NCBI GenBank assembly: GCA_014706295.1
Contig: JACSVZ010000037.1
Coordinates: 1,922,001-1,986,000 of the forward strand
From: Lycocorax pyrrhopterus obiensis
Taxonomy: Eukaryota > Chordata > Aves > Passeriformes > Paradisaeidae
Length of the DNA: 64,000 nucleotides
Direction of reading: 5' to 3'
Part shown: positions 18,701 through 28,529 of the stretch, piece by piece
Layout: the number at the start of each line of letters is the position of its first letter
How positions within the stretch are numbered: the first letter of the stretch is position 1
Position numbers and translations under genes: made by a program
Notes under the pieces: generated by a model
Databases searched by the model: none
The model's input: the letters and a program-made list of their open reading frames with translations, nothing else
Told to the model about the DNA's origin: nothing

Positions 18701-21700
18701 GCCTCTGTGACTGACCAGTGGATGGGAAAACACAGCGAGATGAGATCCAGGAGCATGGACAGTGCACAGCTCATGACTCCTGCGCTCCCTCTCTGCTTCA
18801 TTCACTGCCATTTGCCCAAATCCCCGAAAAACACGGTGAGAGTTGTCCCAGGAAGGACAAAGATGGGCCAAAGAGGAAAGAAGAAAAGAGGACAAGAAAA
18901 AGGAACAAACCAAGATCAGATGACAAAGGTGAGAAAGGAAAAGAAGTGTTCATACAGCAGCTGTTTGGAGCAGAGGAGCCTCAAGTGAACCGATGCTGGG
19001 AGGGAAATGAGAGGCCGGAACGGCAGCGTTGGATCAGTGCTGCAGAGGGCTGAGCTGGCAGGAGCAGAGGTGCAGGGCTGGCAGCTGGGCCTCACCTTGC
19101 TGATGGCCTTCACAGCGCGGGTGGCAGCTCCGTACGCTGCAGAGCGTGCGTTTGTTTTTTGCTGGACGGTCTGGAATTCCAAGATAAGAAGCTTTAGTGA
19201 TACTGCACCACAGAGGAGGCAGCAGCAGCTGCTTCCCGGGGATTTCAGGATGCCACACGCTGATTGAGCTGTTCCCAGTGGTCAAAGGAAGGTTTAACAG
19301 TGCTGGGAGCACTGAATCTGGGGGTTTCATGTCTGATACGTGCCTGGCCACCCCCTGGCCCTCACCCCTGCAACCCAGCACAGACTGGGAGCAGTTACTG
19401 GAAATCCCACATCCAGCAGCTTTGCCATGTACAGCAGATTTCCATGAAGAATGCAAGACCTGCTTTCCATTGCTGGGCTGCCTGACCACTCATCAATCAG
19501 GACACGTGTGCCACCCCACCGGGGGACCCAGATACGGCACAGAAGAACCTCAGCTCACCCAGATGGGTGGCACCAAGGCATGAAGTGTTCTTCACAGAGC
19601 TTTAAGCTGCACACCTGACACCCCCCAGAGAAGCAGTTTGCTCTGGGTACAAATCACAGAATCACAGAATATGCTGAGTTGGAAGGGACCCATCAGGATC
19701 ATCAAGTCCAACTGCTGGCCCTGCACAGGACACCCCAAGAATCCCACTATATGCCTGAGAGTTATCCAAATGCTTCTCCTGAATAAGTGCTCAGCATTCA
19801 GGCCCCAGCTCCCAGAGGCCTGGAAGTCCAAGCAGACGTTATCCTGGGCTCAGCAAACCAAAGGGAATAGCAGAGTCACCTCTCCAGAGGTGCCAAGCAA
19901 TGCCACCGTGTGACTACTTACATCTAAGAGCAGGGGAAGCCGTGTTACCCTCTGCATGGGCAGAATGAGAAATGAGATCATTGGCAGGCCTCCACACTCT
20001 GGTTTCCTTTCAATTTGTTTCAGGGTCTCTTTAAATAAGGGGTTTGTGGTTCTGGAACAGGACAAGAAATCTCCATTACCTCTGCTCTTCAGTTGTCAGG
20101 ATTTTCCAGCAGCTCTCCACACACGGGAAATGCAGAGCACTGATGGCACTGCCTCGGGTGCTCATTGTCACTCTGCCGGGCTCAGAGTCCCCAGCTGGGC
20201 AGAAATGGGACTGATTCCACAGCAGTTGATGGAAGAGCACCCAGAGAAAGATGGTGAGCCCACCAAAAGGTGGGTAAAGCCACAGATGTACCAACAACAG
20301 GCTCAAACTTAGCCTGGAGATGAACAGGGCCCATCCATGTCCCTACGTGTTATTGACCCCTGCAATCCCTGGAGCCCAGAGCCCCTCAGAGGCAATTCCT
20401 GGTCAGCCCAAGCCCTGTACTCACAGCAGCTTATCCAGTGTCCTCTGCTGATAGACTTCATTGGAGCAGTAGCTGATGTAGGGGCTGAAGTGTTTTGAGG
20501 CGTGTTCTTCCACGATGTCACTGATGTCAGGGATCAGGAGGTGCTCCTGGTGTCTCTTCTCCAGGTCTTCAAAGAAGCTGAGGAGAGAATTTAAACGACC
20601 TCACCACATGACTCACCAGAGCCGGACAAACTGAATGTTCCCACTGCAGCTCCTCCCCAGTTCTCCCAGAGGAGATGGGGCCTGGAGCCCTTCTGGCAGG
20701 GCAGCTCCAGCAGCGGGGACACCCACGCCTTCCCCAGAGGCACAGGCTTCCTCCATTCCTGCACGGGATCCCTCCACCACCTCAGCCCTCCATGAGGTTT
20801 TCCCATGGGGAAGCCACAAGCCCTGAACACCCCCGCAGCCATTCCCAGGGCTGCTGCATCCTCCTCCTGCTGCTTTCCCACACGGACACAGCTTGCCCAG
20901 CACCATCTCTCAAGGCCTTTGCTCCCCACCTCCCAGGGAGTACCTTCAACAATCCAGGGGATGGTTGGTTTTGCACTACGAACAAACAGCTCGGGGTCCC
21001 CTCCCAGGCCTGCCTGGTGCCAGCCCCCAGCCCCACTTGCCTCGTGCTGACTGTCAGGATGTCACTGATGTTGGAGAAGAGGTGGTGGTGCTCCGTCTGA
21101 GTCATGGTCTCCTTCAGCTCCTCTGACCTCATGAAGTGGCCCACCAGGATGCTCAGGCTGTGCATGTAGGAGTACTCGGACGTGATGATCTCAAACATTG
21201 CCTGGGGAAAGCAGGGCAGGGAAGGTGCAACAGCACAAACCGACTGCACAAAGCCGGGAATTAATTGCTAAATCTTATTTATACTCTTTTGGCACGAAGC
21301 CACTGGAAATGACTTGGCTCCATGTTGGTTCTCTGTGTCACCTCATGCATGGCCTGGCCAACACCAATAATCCCAGGGTGTTTTAGGACACCCAGTCGCT
21401 GAAAAGCCACAGCATGAAGGTGTTTTCCCTTCCTAACAGCATCCAGCGGAGCTGCCTGTTTCCCCACCAATTTGTGCAGGTGAGCCCTCCCAGCACTGCC
21501 CAGTCCTGGTGCAGCTGGAAGCAGCAGCACCACGAACTGAGCCAAGCCCAGCTCCACCTGGAGCCGACCCTGGCAGAGCCACGTGTGTCCCACAGCCTTT
21601 GGTGCCTCTGCTGTGCTCCCGGGCATGTCCCAGGCTGCTCTCACCTCCTGCCGCTTGCGCTCCTCGGGGGAGATCCTCTGCAGGATGCCCGACTCCAGAA

Positions 21701-24676
21701 CCTGCGGAGAGAGGCCGGGATGAGCAGGAACGATGGTCCTTGCACGCCCTCTAGTGCGGCCTGAGGCTGTGTCAGCCGCCCCATCGCCCATCCCACCATC
21801 CCCCACCATCCCACACCATCACCCACCATCCCACACCATCCCCCACCATCCCACCATCCCACACCGTCACCCACCATCCCACACCATCCCACACCATCCC
21901 ACACCATCCCACACCATCCCACCATCCCACACCATCCCACACCATCCCACCATCCCACACCATCACCCACCATCCCACACCATCGCACACCATCACCCAC
22001 CATCCCACACCATCACCCACCACCCCACACCATCCCACCATCCCACACCATCCCACACCATCCCACCACCCTACACCATCCCACCATCCCACACCATCCC
22101 ACGCCATCACCCACCATCCCACACCGTCACCCACCATCCCACACCATCGCACACCATCACCCACCATCCCACACCATCACCCACCACCCCACACCATCCC
22201 ACCATCCCCCACCATCACCCACCATCCCACACCGTCACCCACCATCCCACACCGTCACCCACCATCCCACACCATCCCACACCATCACCCACCATCCCAC
22301 ACCATCCCACACCATCCCACACCATCACCCACCATCCCACACCATCCCACACCATCCCACACCATCCCACACCATCCCCCACCATCACCCACCATCCCAC
22401 ACCGTCACCCACCATCCCACACCATCACCCACCATCCCACACCATCCCACACCATCACCCACCATCCCACACCATCCCACACCATCCCACACCATCACCC
22501 ACCATCCCACACCATCACCCACCATCCCACACCATCCCACACCATCCCACACCATCACCCACCATCCCACTCCACCACTGCCCATCATCACTCACTCCTG
22601 CATCACCCACCCATGTGGTGGCATCACCCAGCCCCACAGCCCCCAGCAGCTGGCTGCTGCCACTCCCTGGATGAAGATGACCATCCCCACAGTCCGCAGG
22701 GAAAGCCCAGGAAGGAGCACCCACCTTCCCCTCAGCTGTGGGTGAAGCCCAACCACAGCAGCACCACCTGCACCAGCGGCCCTGGGTAGACCCTGTGTGT
22801 GCCAGCCAGGGCTGGACAGCCCAGAACATGCCAGTGCAAGGACTAATGCTGTGGAATGATCCCCTCACAGCTCTCAGACTCTCTGGACTGCCCCTACCTC
22901 CGGGAGCTGGCTCCAGGTCACCTGTGCCGGGCGGTAGCTCTGCACCACGATAGCGGCGCCCAGAGGGGACGGCTCCTCTGGCACGGAGTCCTCCAGCAAG
23001 TCGTCGTCTGACTCATGGCTGACAGAGTTCAGACCTCTCTCACGGATCTCCTGATACAGCCGGGGCTCTGCGGAGGAGAAGACACGAGGTCAGCACAGCC
23101 TCTCCCAGCCCAGGCCCATGGCTTCCCTTCCCACCACGGCTGCCTTGCCCTGTTGGCCACGAGCCACCAGCGCCAGTGAGCCTGGGCCAGAAACTCCCTG
23201 ATGAGGTTGGACTTTGCACTGCAGTGATTACCCAGCGGCTCCTGCTCCCAACAGCCTCCCATAGCTCTCCCATTTTCCCTGGGAGCCATCCAGATGCGAG
23301 CACGGCAGCAACTGGAGTGTTGTCTGCCCCAGGAATGGGAGAGCAGGGCAGCATTGCTCCTCTTGCTTCGGGGAAACAGAGACAAAAGTCTCTGGACAGG
23401 GAGCAGCACAGTGGGAAGGGGCCTTGTAGGGATTTGCTTGGCTGAGGCAGAAGGGACAGGGACAGGAGCACTCACGGTCCTTGAATGAGCCGCCGCGCTT
23501 CTGCACCCGTTTCCGCCCGAGGGTTCTCTGCAAGGGCAAGAGGAGAGCCTGCTGTGGTTACCACACTTCTGAGGCCCTGGGAAAGCTCCTTCAGGAGAAG
23601 CGGGAGTTACCTGTGCCAGTCAGCCCACACCGCCCTGTTCTTTCAGCCTGGCTTTTGTCTGAGCTCTGTTTGCCTTACCCAGGTGACTCAGCCTTCGCCT
23701 CCCACAATCAGGGTCACGATCCCAACCATTCCGTACCTACACTGCTGCTGTCAAATCTCCCTCGCACCTGGACTTTGCCTGCTCTGGAGTCTCCCTTTCC
23801 CCAGACGTGCTTCACCCATGTTTGTGTACGCCTGGAGCCGCTCTCCCGGCCAGCCCCACCCTGCAAACATCCCGCAGCCGCCTGCCAAGTGACCCTGGAG
23901 CAGCCAGCTCCACTCCCCACGAAAGCCATGTCAGCTGTTCCCAGGCTCTCCAGGGACCTGCAGCATCTGCTGGTGACATGGAGGTTCCCAAGGCACCAGT
24001 CACGACACCAGGCTCAGCAAACCAGCTCCAAAACTGGCCAGAGCTGTGGGCCCTGCAGCTTGTCTGTCACCACCAGGAAAGCAGGACCCCATCCCTGCCA
24101 GACAGGGGTGACAGCGGGTGCTAAACCCACCTTGCTCCTGCCGGGGCTGCGGTTGGGCAGGGCGCTGCCATCCTCGGACACGGGCTTCAGCGAGGGAGCT
24201 GCCTTTGGTGGCTCCAGCTCGGCGCCCAGGCCCTTCATGGCCACGCGGTAGGACATGTTCCTCAGGTTGCGTTTGAGGGCCCCTCCGCCATCATCCTCAT
24301 CCTCCGCCTCCAGGGCCAGGATGGGGACGGCCGCCCGCATCGGGTCGGGGCTCAGGGGTTCCCGGCTCGCCCCAAAGCTCTGGTGCCGGGAGGGGCTGTT
24401 CTTGGGCTTGGAGGAGACAGCCAAGCTCTTGGGGATGAGCTGCTGCGTGCCCACCTTCAGCGCGGCCGGGCTGTCCGTGCTGAGGACGATGCGCCGGGGC
24501 TCGGCCGAGGTAGGGGAGGCCAGCGGTGACAGCGGGGTGGCACCGGGAGCCGTGGTGGAGCTGCGCTTCTCAGGGGCACAGGTCGGGCTGGGCGGCTCTG
24601 GCCGCGCTGGGTGGCATCGGTACTCCAGGAGCAAGGTCTTGTCATCCACAGAGGTACCAGAGGGGCTCCGAGACAT
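15655..24676 (-). CDS. ARHGEF16: ARHGEF16 (ephexin-4), complete coding region, 14 coding exons
   Basis: A guanine-nucleotide exchange factor of the ephexin family. Family members activate Rho GTPases downstream of Eph receptors, and ARHGEF16 is reported to act on RhoG in cell migration. The joined exons give 695 codons (human 709). Order: a disordered N-terminus with the conserved [13 protein letters not shown] and RNLRN-SYR-AMKGLG blocks (1-182), a basic linker GRKR (about 183-200), DH domain (about 276-465) with the [16 protein letters not shown] core, PH domain (about 485-615) with [17 protein letters not shown]3 domain (about 618-680) with [13 protein letters not shown], and the C-terminal PDZ ligand ETDV. 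The start ATG at 24676 is the first in its exon and has A at -3. The total of 2,088 bases divides by three, which supports every splice call including one GC donor. It converges with MEGF6 and is downstream of PRDM16 on the same strand. Confidence 0.95.
16226..16327 (-). CDS. ARHGEF16: ARHGEF16 exon: SH3 first half
   Basis: 102 bp. It encodes [20 protein letters not shown] and then the [13 protein letters not shown] strand. The acceptor is CCTGCAG and the donor GACG|GTGAGT. Confidence 0.92.
16672..16745 (-). CDS. ARHGEF16: ARHGEF16 exon: end of PH domain
   Basis: 74 bp. It encodes [18 protein letters not shown], holding the conserved PH C-terminal helix with its tryptophan. The donor is GGAG|GTACCG. 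Confidence 0.92.
17113..17292 (-). CDS. ARHGEF16: ARHGEF16 exon: PH domain middle
   Basis: 180 bp. It begins [20 protein letters not shown], then a proline-rich loop and the [11 protein letters not shown] region. The acceptor is TGTGCCACAG and the donor CACT|GTGAGT. Confidence 0.92.
17613..17767 (-). CDS. ARHGEF16: ARHGEF16 exon: PH domain start
   Basis: 155 bp. It encodes [20 protein letters not shown] and then [20 protein letters not shown]. The acceptor is CTGTTCCAG and the donor AGAG|GTGAGG. Confidence 0.93.
18161..18253 (-). CDS. ARHGEF16: ARHGEF16 exon: DH-PH linker
   Basis: 93 bp, 31 codons, phase 0 at both ends. It encodes [20 protein letters not shown] and QLEFGKKK. The acceptor is CTTCCCAG and the donor GAAG|GTGAGG. 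Confidence 0.93.
18254..19095 (-). other. ARHGEF16: ARHGEF16 intron within DH-coding exons
   Basis: 842 bp. I see no repeat and no exon in it. Confidence 0.5.
19096..19170 (-). CDS. ARHGEF16: ARHGEF16 exon: DH last helix
   Basis: 75 bp, 25 codons, phase 0. It encodes [20 protein letters not shown] and KAISK. The acceptor is GGAATTCCAG and the donor CAAG|GTGAGG. Two more AG dinucleotides lie downstream, but only this one gives a length matching the family. Confidence 0.88.
19651..19800 (-). mobile_element. CR1 LINE 3' fragment
   Basis: AATCACAGAATCACAGAATA, then GTTGGAAGGGACCCATCAGG and the GCACAGGACACCCCAAGAAT block, a typical antisense avian CR1 3' end in an ARHGEF16 intron. Confidence 0.93.
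19922..20051 (-). CDS. ARHGEF16: ARHGEF16 exon: DH core
   Basis: 130 bp. It encodes the most conserved DH block, [20 protein letters not shown] followed by LPLLLD. The acceptor is CTGTTCCAG and the donor AGAT|GTAAGT. Confidence 0.94.
20425..20577 (-). CDS. ARHGEF16: ARHGEF16 exon: DH middle
   Basis: 153 bp. It encodes [20 protein letters not shown] and then [20 protein letters not shown]. The acceptor is CTCTCCTCAG and the donor TGCT|GTGAGT. Its upstream intron has a GC donor. Confidence 0.93.
21041..21201 (-). CDS. ARHGEF16: ARHGEF16 exon: DH start (GC donor)
   Basis: 161 bp. It encodes [20 protein letters not shown] and [16 protein letters not shown]. The donor reads CGAG|GCAAGT. A GC-AG intron is required for the frame, because no GT lies at a position that keeps the FFEDLE join. 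Confidence 0.9.
21645..21701 (-). CDS. ARHGEF16: ARHGEF16 exon: 19-codon pre-DH exon
   Basis: 57 bp, phase 0 at both ends. It encodes [19 protein letters not shown]. The acceptor is CTCTCCGCAG and the donor GGAG|GTGAGA. The large CCATCCC array begins 86 bp upstream of its acceptor. Confidence 0.92.
21788..22571 (+). repeat. CCATCCCACA-type satellite array, about 780 bp
   Basis: Imperfect array of 10-12 bp units (CACCATCCCA, CACCATCACCCA) filling most of the ARHGEF16 intron between the 57-bp and 170-bp exons. It generates long spurious reading frames in several frames. Confidence 0.96.
22898..23067 (-). CDS. ARHGEF16: ARHGEF16 exon: acidic region before DH
   Basis: 170 bp. It encodes [20 protein letters not shown], an acidic stretch, and [20 protein letters not shown]. 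The acceptor is TCCTCCGCAG and the donor GGAG|GTAGGG. Confidence 0.93.
23476..23527 (-). CDS. ARHGEF16: ARHGEF16 exon: basic linker
   Basis: 52 bp. It encodes [17 protein letters not shown], a basic patch. The acceptor is CCCTTGCAG and the donor GACC|GTGAGT. Confidence 0.92.
24131..24676 (-). CDS. ARHGEF16: ARHGEF16 first coding exon
   Basis: 546 bp coding, 182 codons from ATG 24676. It encodes [20 protein letters not shown], a Ser/Pro-rich disordered region, [20 protein letters not shown] and [18 protein letters not shown]. The exon probably begins at 24701, after an acceptor whose pyrimidine tract is a (CTGT)n microsatellite. The donor is CAAG|GTGGGT. Confidence 0.92.
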
Positions 24677-24710
24677 TGTGGAGGCCCAGGAAAGCAGCAA
24701 GCTGAGGAGG

Positions 24711-24733
24711 ACAGACAGACAGACAGACAGACA
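24711..24733 (+). repeat. (CAGA)n microsatellite at an acceptor
   Basis: About six AGAC units. On the minus strand it is (CTGT)n, ending 10 bp before the acceptor of the first ARHGEF16 coding exon. Confidence 0.9.
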
Positions 24734-24901
24734 GGTGGCTGAACACCTCCCAGTGAGGCAGCAGGAATTCACACTGGGCCTCCGCCTTCCCAGGGTGCTC
24801 CGCAGGCAGGGCCTGTATGGACGCACTCGGGGTGCTGCCACCGCCCGCGCGCCTCGCGGGGCCACCCGTGTGCCAGGGCCAGGCTGGGGGCTCCAGGACG
24901 T

Positions 24902-25182
24902 GGCCAGGCACCGGGAACAACCGGGCACCGGGAGCGGCCAGGCACCGGGAGCGGCCGGGCACCGGGAACAGCCGGGCACCAGGAGCGGCCAGGCACCGGG
25001 AGCGGCCAGGCACCGAGAGCGGCCAGGCCCCGGGAGCGGCCAGGCACCGGGAACAGCCGGGCACCGGGAACAGCCAGGCCCCGGGAGCGGCCAGGCACTG
25101 GGAACAGCCAGGCCCCGGGAGCGGCCAGGCACCGGGAACAGCCGGGCACCGGGAGCGGCCAGGCACCAGGAGCGGCCAGGCC
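24902..25182 (+). repeat. 17-bp GC-rich minisatellite, about 16 copies
   Basis: The unit is GGCCAGGCACCGGGAGC with AG/GG and AAC/AGC variants. The period is 17 bp, so all three frames stay open with the same 17-residue cycle. It lies in the inferred first intron of ARHGEF16. Confidence 0.95.
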
Positions 25183-26149
25183 GTGCCGCAGGCGCTGGGC
25201 AGGCTCAGGCCTGAGCCGGGCAGGCCTGGAGCCTCACGGAGCCCCGCTCCTGCCACACCTCCGTGTCCTCTTATTCCCCTTTGGGGTGCTGCCAGCCACC
25301 ACAGCCGGTCTGCACCCTCCTGAATGCCACCTCCCCCGGGCTGTGGAATCCCCGGCGGCGGCGGCGCCTGGCTGTGACCCCCGTGCTCCTCCAAGCTCGT
25401 ACCTGCCCCAAACCACGCCGAGGGGTGGCTCCACGCTGCCCACAAAAACACCCGTGCCAGTCCCTGGGGCTCCTCAGCCGAGGTTAAGGTCACTCATCCC
25501 CTCCTGTGCCACCCACAGAACCGTGCACCTACGGAACTCTGCCCCTACAGAACACACAGAGCGTTTGATGCCCTCTGCTTATTACATAACTTCGGGAGAA
25601 ATTATGGTTTAGTTGTCCTCAACTGAGACCCCATTGTGCGCCAGTGCCATCTCCAAGCTGTTCCTTTTCAAAGACCAGGAAACAAACCAAGGCTGGACCG
25701 TGCTTTTCCCTGCATGAATGACTGGCAGGAGCACAGCACAGACCCATCAACAACAGCTCGTTTGACAGAGATGCTGCTCATTCCACTGTCTTTGGATGCG
25801 GGACACATGCTCTGTGTCCGGAGGGCTGCCAAGTGTCCTTCGGACAAGGAAAGCTCCACATTCTGCTCTTAACCCCATCCTGGCTGAGGATGAAGCTTAT
25901 CCTAAGCCCTTGTAGCAATAAACAGGCCTCAATCCAGAGGCTCCGGGGGCTGCAGCATCCACAGCTCTCGGTGCTGGCTTGGAGGGAGGCTCGGTGGCCG
26001 CACAGGGCATCGACCCCCCGTGTCACTGCCCACGGTGGCACACGGGCACAGGCACCGTAACTCGGCGCTTCCACCCGTGAGTGCCCAGCGCTGGGCTGCA
26101 GCGGGTAGGGCTCTAAACGGGCACGGCAGGACACAGCCCTGAGAAGCAC

Positions 26150-26690
26150 CCAAACCCCTCCGCGATGGACCCAACCCCTCTCGGCATCGCCGGCTACCGA
26201 GACCCTCGGCGACAGCGGGGACAGAGCCGCGGGAGGACGAGCCCCGGCTGCGGCTCGGGAGGGACGGGACAGCCGGTCCCCGCCGTGCCCTCCCCGGAAG
26301 GCGCTCGGCAGCCGCTCGCTCGGGGCCGCCGCCCGCACGGCTGCCCGGGAGCCCCGGTGCCGGTGCCAGTGCCGGTGCTGGTGCCGGTGCCGGTCCCTCC
26401 CCGAGATCCCCGGTCCCTCCGCAGCGCCCCAGCCCCGACCCCGCCGCGCCCGCACCTACCCGCGCCCCTCGGAGCCAGCCCGGCGGCGGCGGCGGGGCGG
26501 GCCGGGGAGGGGATGGGAGGGACCGGGGCGGGACCGGGGGAGGTGCCGGGCCGGCCCCGGAGGCCGTGCCGGGCTGGAGGTGCCGCTCGGAGCCGGGAGC
26601 CGCAGCCGGTGTCCCGCCCATCCCGGCTCCGAGGAGCGCTCTGCTCCCTGCCGCGCCCCGGCCCGGGGAGTGGAAAATTAATTAAGCGTC
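26150..26690 (-). promoter_or_regulatory. ARHGEF16: CpG island, probable ARHGEF16 promoter and first exon
   Basis: Very GC- and CpG-rich stretch upstream of the first coding exon, containing a (GGTGCC)n run at about 26356-26398. On the minus strand, GCGG|GTAGGT at 26459-26454 is a good splice donor that could join to the acceptor at 24702. The transcription start is not determined. Confidence 0.6.
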
Positions 26691-26699
26691 TCTAGGAAC

Positions 26700-27814
26700 A
26701 GCGTTTTGCTGCTTCTCGATGAGTCTTAAGCAGGTGTTTGTGTGGCTGCCTGCCCCTGGGCTCTCGGCATTCCCCGTCCCCTGAAGCCGCCTCTCCAAGG
26801 TCACGGAGGGCGAGGGGATTATTCGGTGTCGTTCTCCTGTCACAGTAACGGGTGACAAACGAGTGTTGCCCGAGCTGTGCTCGGGGTCTGGCCGACGCAC
26901 ACGCCGTATTTCAGCAGCCCAGGGACTGTCCCTTGCTCCGGGCACGCCTGATGCTTGCTTTAGTTGAGCCTTCAGTGCTCAAAGGTAACCTCAGGCGGTC
27001 CCTCTGCATGCACAAAACATCAGTTTCGGCTTCTTTTGGATGCTGCAGCTACTGGGAAAGAGGATCTGGGGGTCAGGCTGCTGACAGCTGCCCAGTAACC
27101 CAGCTGCCCAGTACGGCTCAACAGTGCTCTGTGTTTTTACTGGGAACAGACTTTTCCTTGACCTTCTCTTTTGCCCCTCTGTTCTGCTCCTCCTCATCCC
27201 CCAAATGGGGCCATTTTCTCACTTGTTTGTGGTGAATCTCAAGCACTTCGTGCATGACAAAGTCCACTTGTCAGCAATATTCTTTTAAATGCCTCTGTTC
27301 TCTCCACTCCGGGGCCTGCCTGACAATCGCCCCATTATCACAGCTTTTTTATCCCATAGATTTTTTTATCCTTTCCCTCCGGGGCTAATAAGGAGAAAGG
27401 CTCCAGCGAGAGGAGGGCTCCTGCTCAAGGGTTCAGCTCCGGCTGAAACCCTCCCGATCTCCGGGGAAGGGCCATTATCCCGTATGTGGGACACCATCAT
27501 TTGATCACCATGAATGACTTTTTGAAGCGAGGCCATTCATCAGTTGTGTGTAATGGGGTTTTTAGCTCAAAGACCCGGCTTTCAAGTCATTTCTGCTCCC
27601 AGGGTCCCCTGGAGCTGAACCATTTGACCGCTATCACTGGGTAGTTCACTCGCTCTGCTTCTGAAAGGAAATACGCTCGACATTTTCCACCAGCTCACTG
27701 ATGCCCCATCCCAACACATTCTCCCACCCTGGAATACTCTCACTCCTCCCTGTGCAAGCATCCCACCCCTTCAGTGGGATGTGGCACAGCACAGCAGCAC
27801 TGCCTGCACCTGCC
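26700..27814. other. Intergenic interval between PRDM16 3' end and ARHGEF16 promoter
   Basis: About 1.1 kb with no coding exon seen. The part at 27240-27640 is free of repeats and of mixed composition. It could be conserved regulatory DNA, but this is a guess. Confidence 0.4.
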
Positions 27815-28310
27815 TTGCACTGGGGAGGCCTCGAGTGCTGCGTCCAGCTCTGGGCTCCTCACAACAAAAGAGACGCTGAGGGGCTGAAACATTTCCAGAG
27901 AAGGGCACAGAACTGGGGAAGGAGCTGGAGAAGTCCCATGAGGAGCTGCTGAGGGAGCTGGGGGGGGGGGCTCAGTCTGGAGAAAAGGAGGCTCAGGGGG
28001 GACCTTCTGGCTCTGCACAACTCCCTGACAGGAGGACAAGAAACAGGATGAGAGGAAACGGCCTCAAGTTGAGCCAGGGGAGGTTCAGGTTGGACATGAG
28101 GAAGAATTTTTTAGTGGAAAAGGTGGCCAGGCCTTGGCAGGGGATGCCCAGGGAGGTTTGGAGTCCCCATCCCTGGAGGTGTCCAAGGAAGGGCTGGAGG
28201 TGGCACTCGGTGCTCTGTTCCGGGTGACAAGGTGGGGATGGGTCACAGCTTGGACTGGATGGTCTGGGAGGGCTTTTCCAACCTCGATCATTCTGGGATT
28301 CTGTGATTCT
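27815..28310 (+). mobile_element. CR1 LINE 3' part, about 500 bp
   Basis: It contains GAGTGCTGCGTCCAGCTCTG, CATTTCCAGAGAAGGGCAC, AGGTTCAGGTTGGACATGAG and the terminal TTCTGGGATTCTGTGATTCT, a sense CR1 with an intact 3' end. It lies about 200 bp beyond the PRDM16 polyadenylation signal. Confidence 0.95.
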
Positions 28311-28523
28311 GACCTCAGCAGCAAGTGGGATGGCCATGATTTAATTTTTTGGAGCTCTTTTGAATATTACAAACCATGCACACACACACCAGCAGACCTC
28401 AGAGGCACCACAGAGCAGCACAGCCAGACAGTGACACACCCAGTATCCCATTCCCGGGGATGTTGTCCACGGTTCTTCCATGAAAAGAAGCTCACGGGAC
28501 CACTGCTTATAAAAGCACACAGG

Positions 28524-28529
28524 TTTATT
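28524..28529 (-). terminator. PRDM16: Candidate PRDM16 distal polyadenylation signal
   Basis: AATAAA on the minus strand (in TTGCAATAAACC). It ends a region of AT-rich, repeat-poor sequence typical of a vertebrate 3' UTR. Confidence 0.55.

Noticed and set aside
21733..22674. 313-codon [13 protein letters not shown] open frame
   Set aside because: Produced entirely by the CCATCCC tandem array in an ARHGEF16 intron.
24711..24733. tRNA or other RNA gene near the promoter
   Set aside because: It is only a tetranucleotide repeat. I found no tRNA, rRNA or microRNA-like hairpin that I could support in the window.
24677..25132. Upstream in-frame extension of the ARHGEF16 N-terminus through the minisatellite
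   Set aside because: A good acceptor at 24702 places this sequence in an intron, and the repeat-derived residues match nothing in the family.
24255..25214. 319-codon frame with PGAARHRERPG repeats
   Set aside because: Antisense of the first ARHGEF16 coding exon fused to the 17-bp minisatellite, with no start or splice support.
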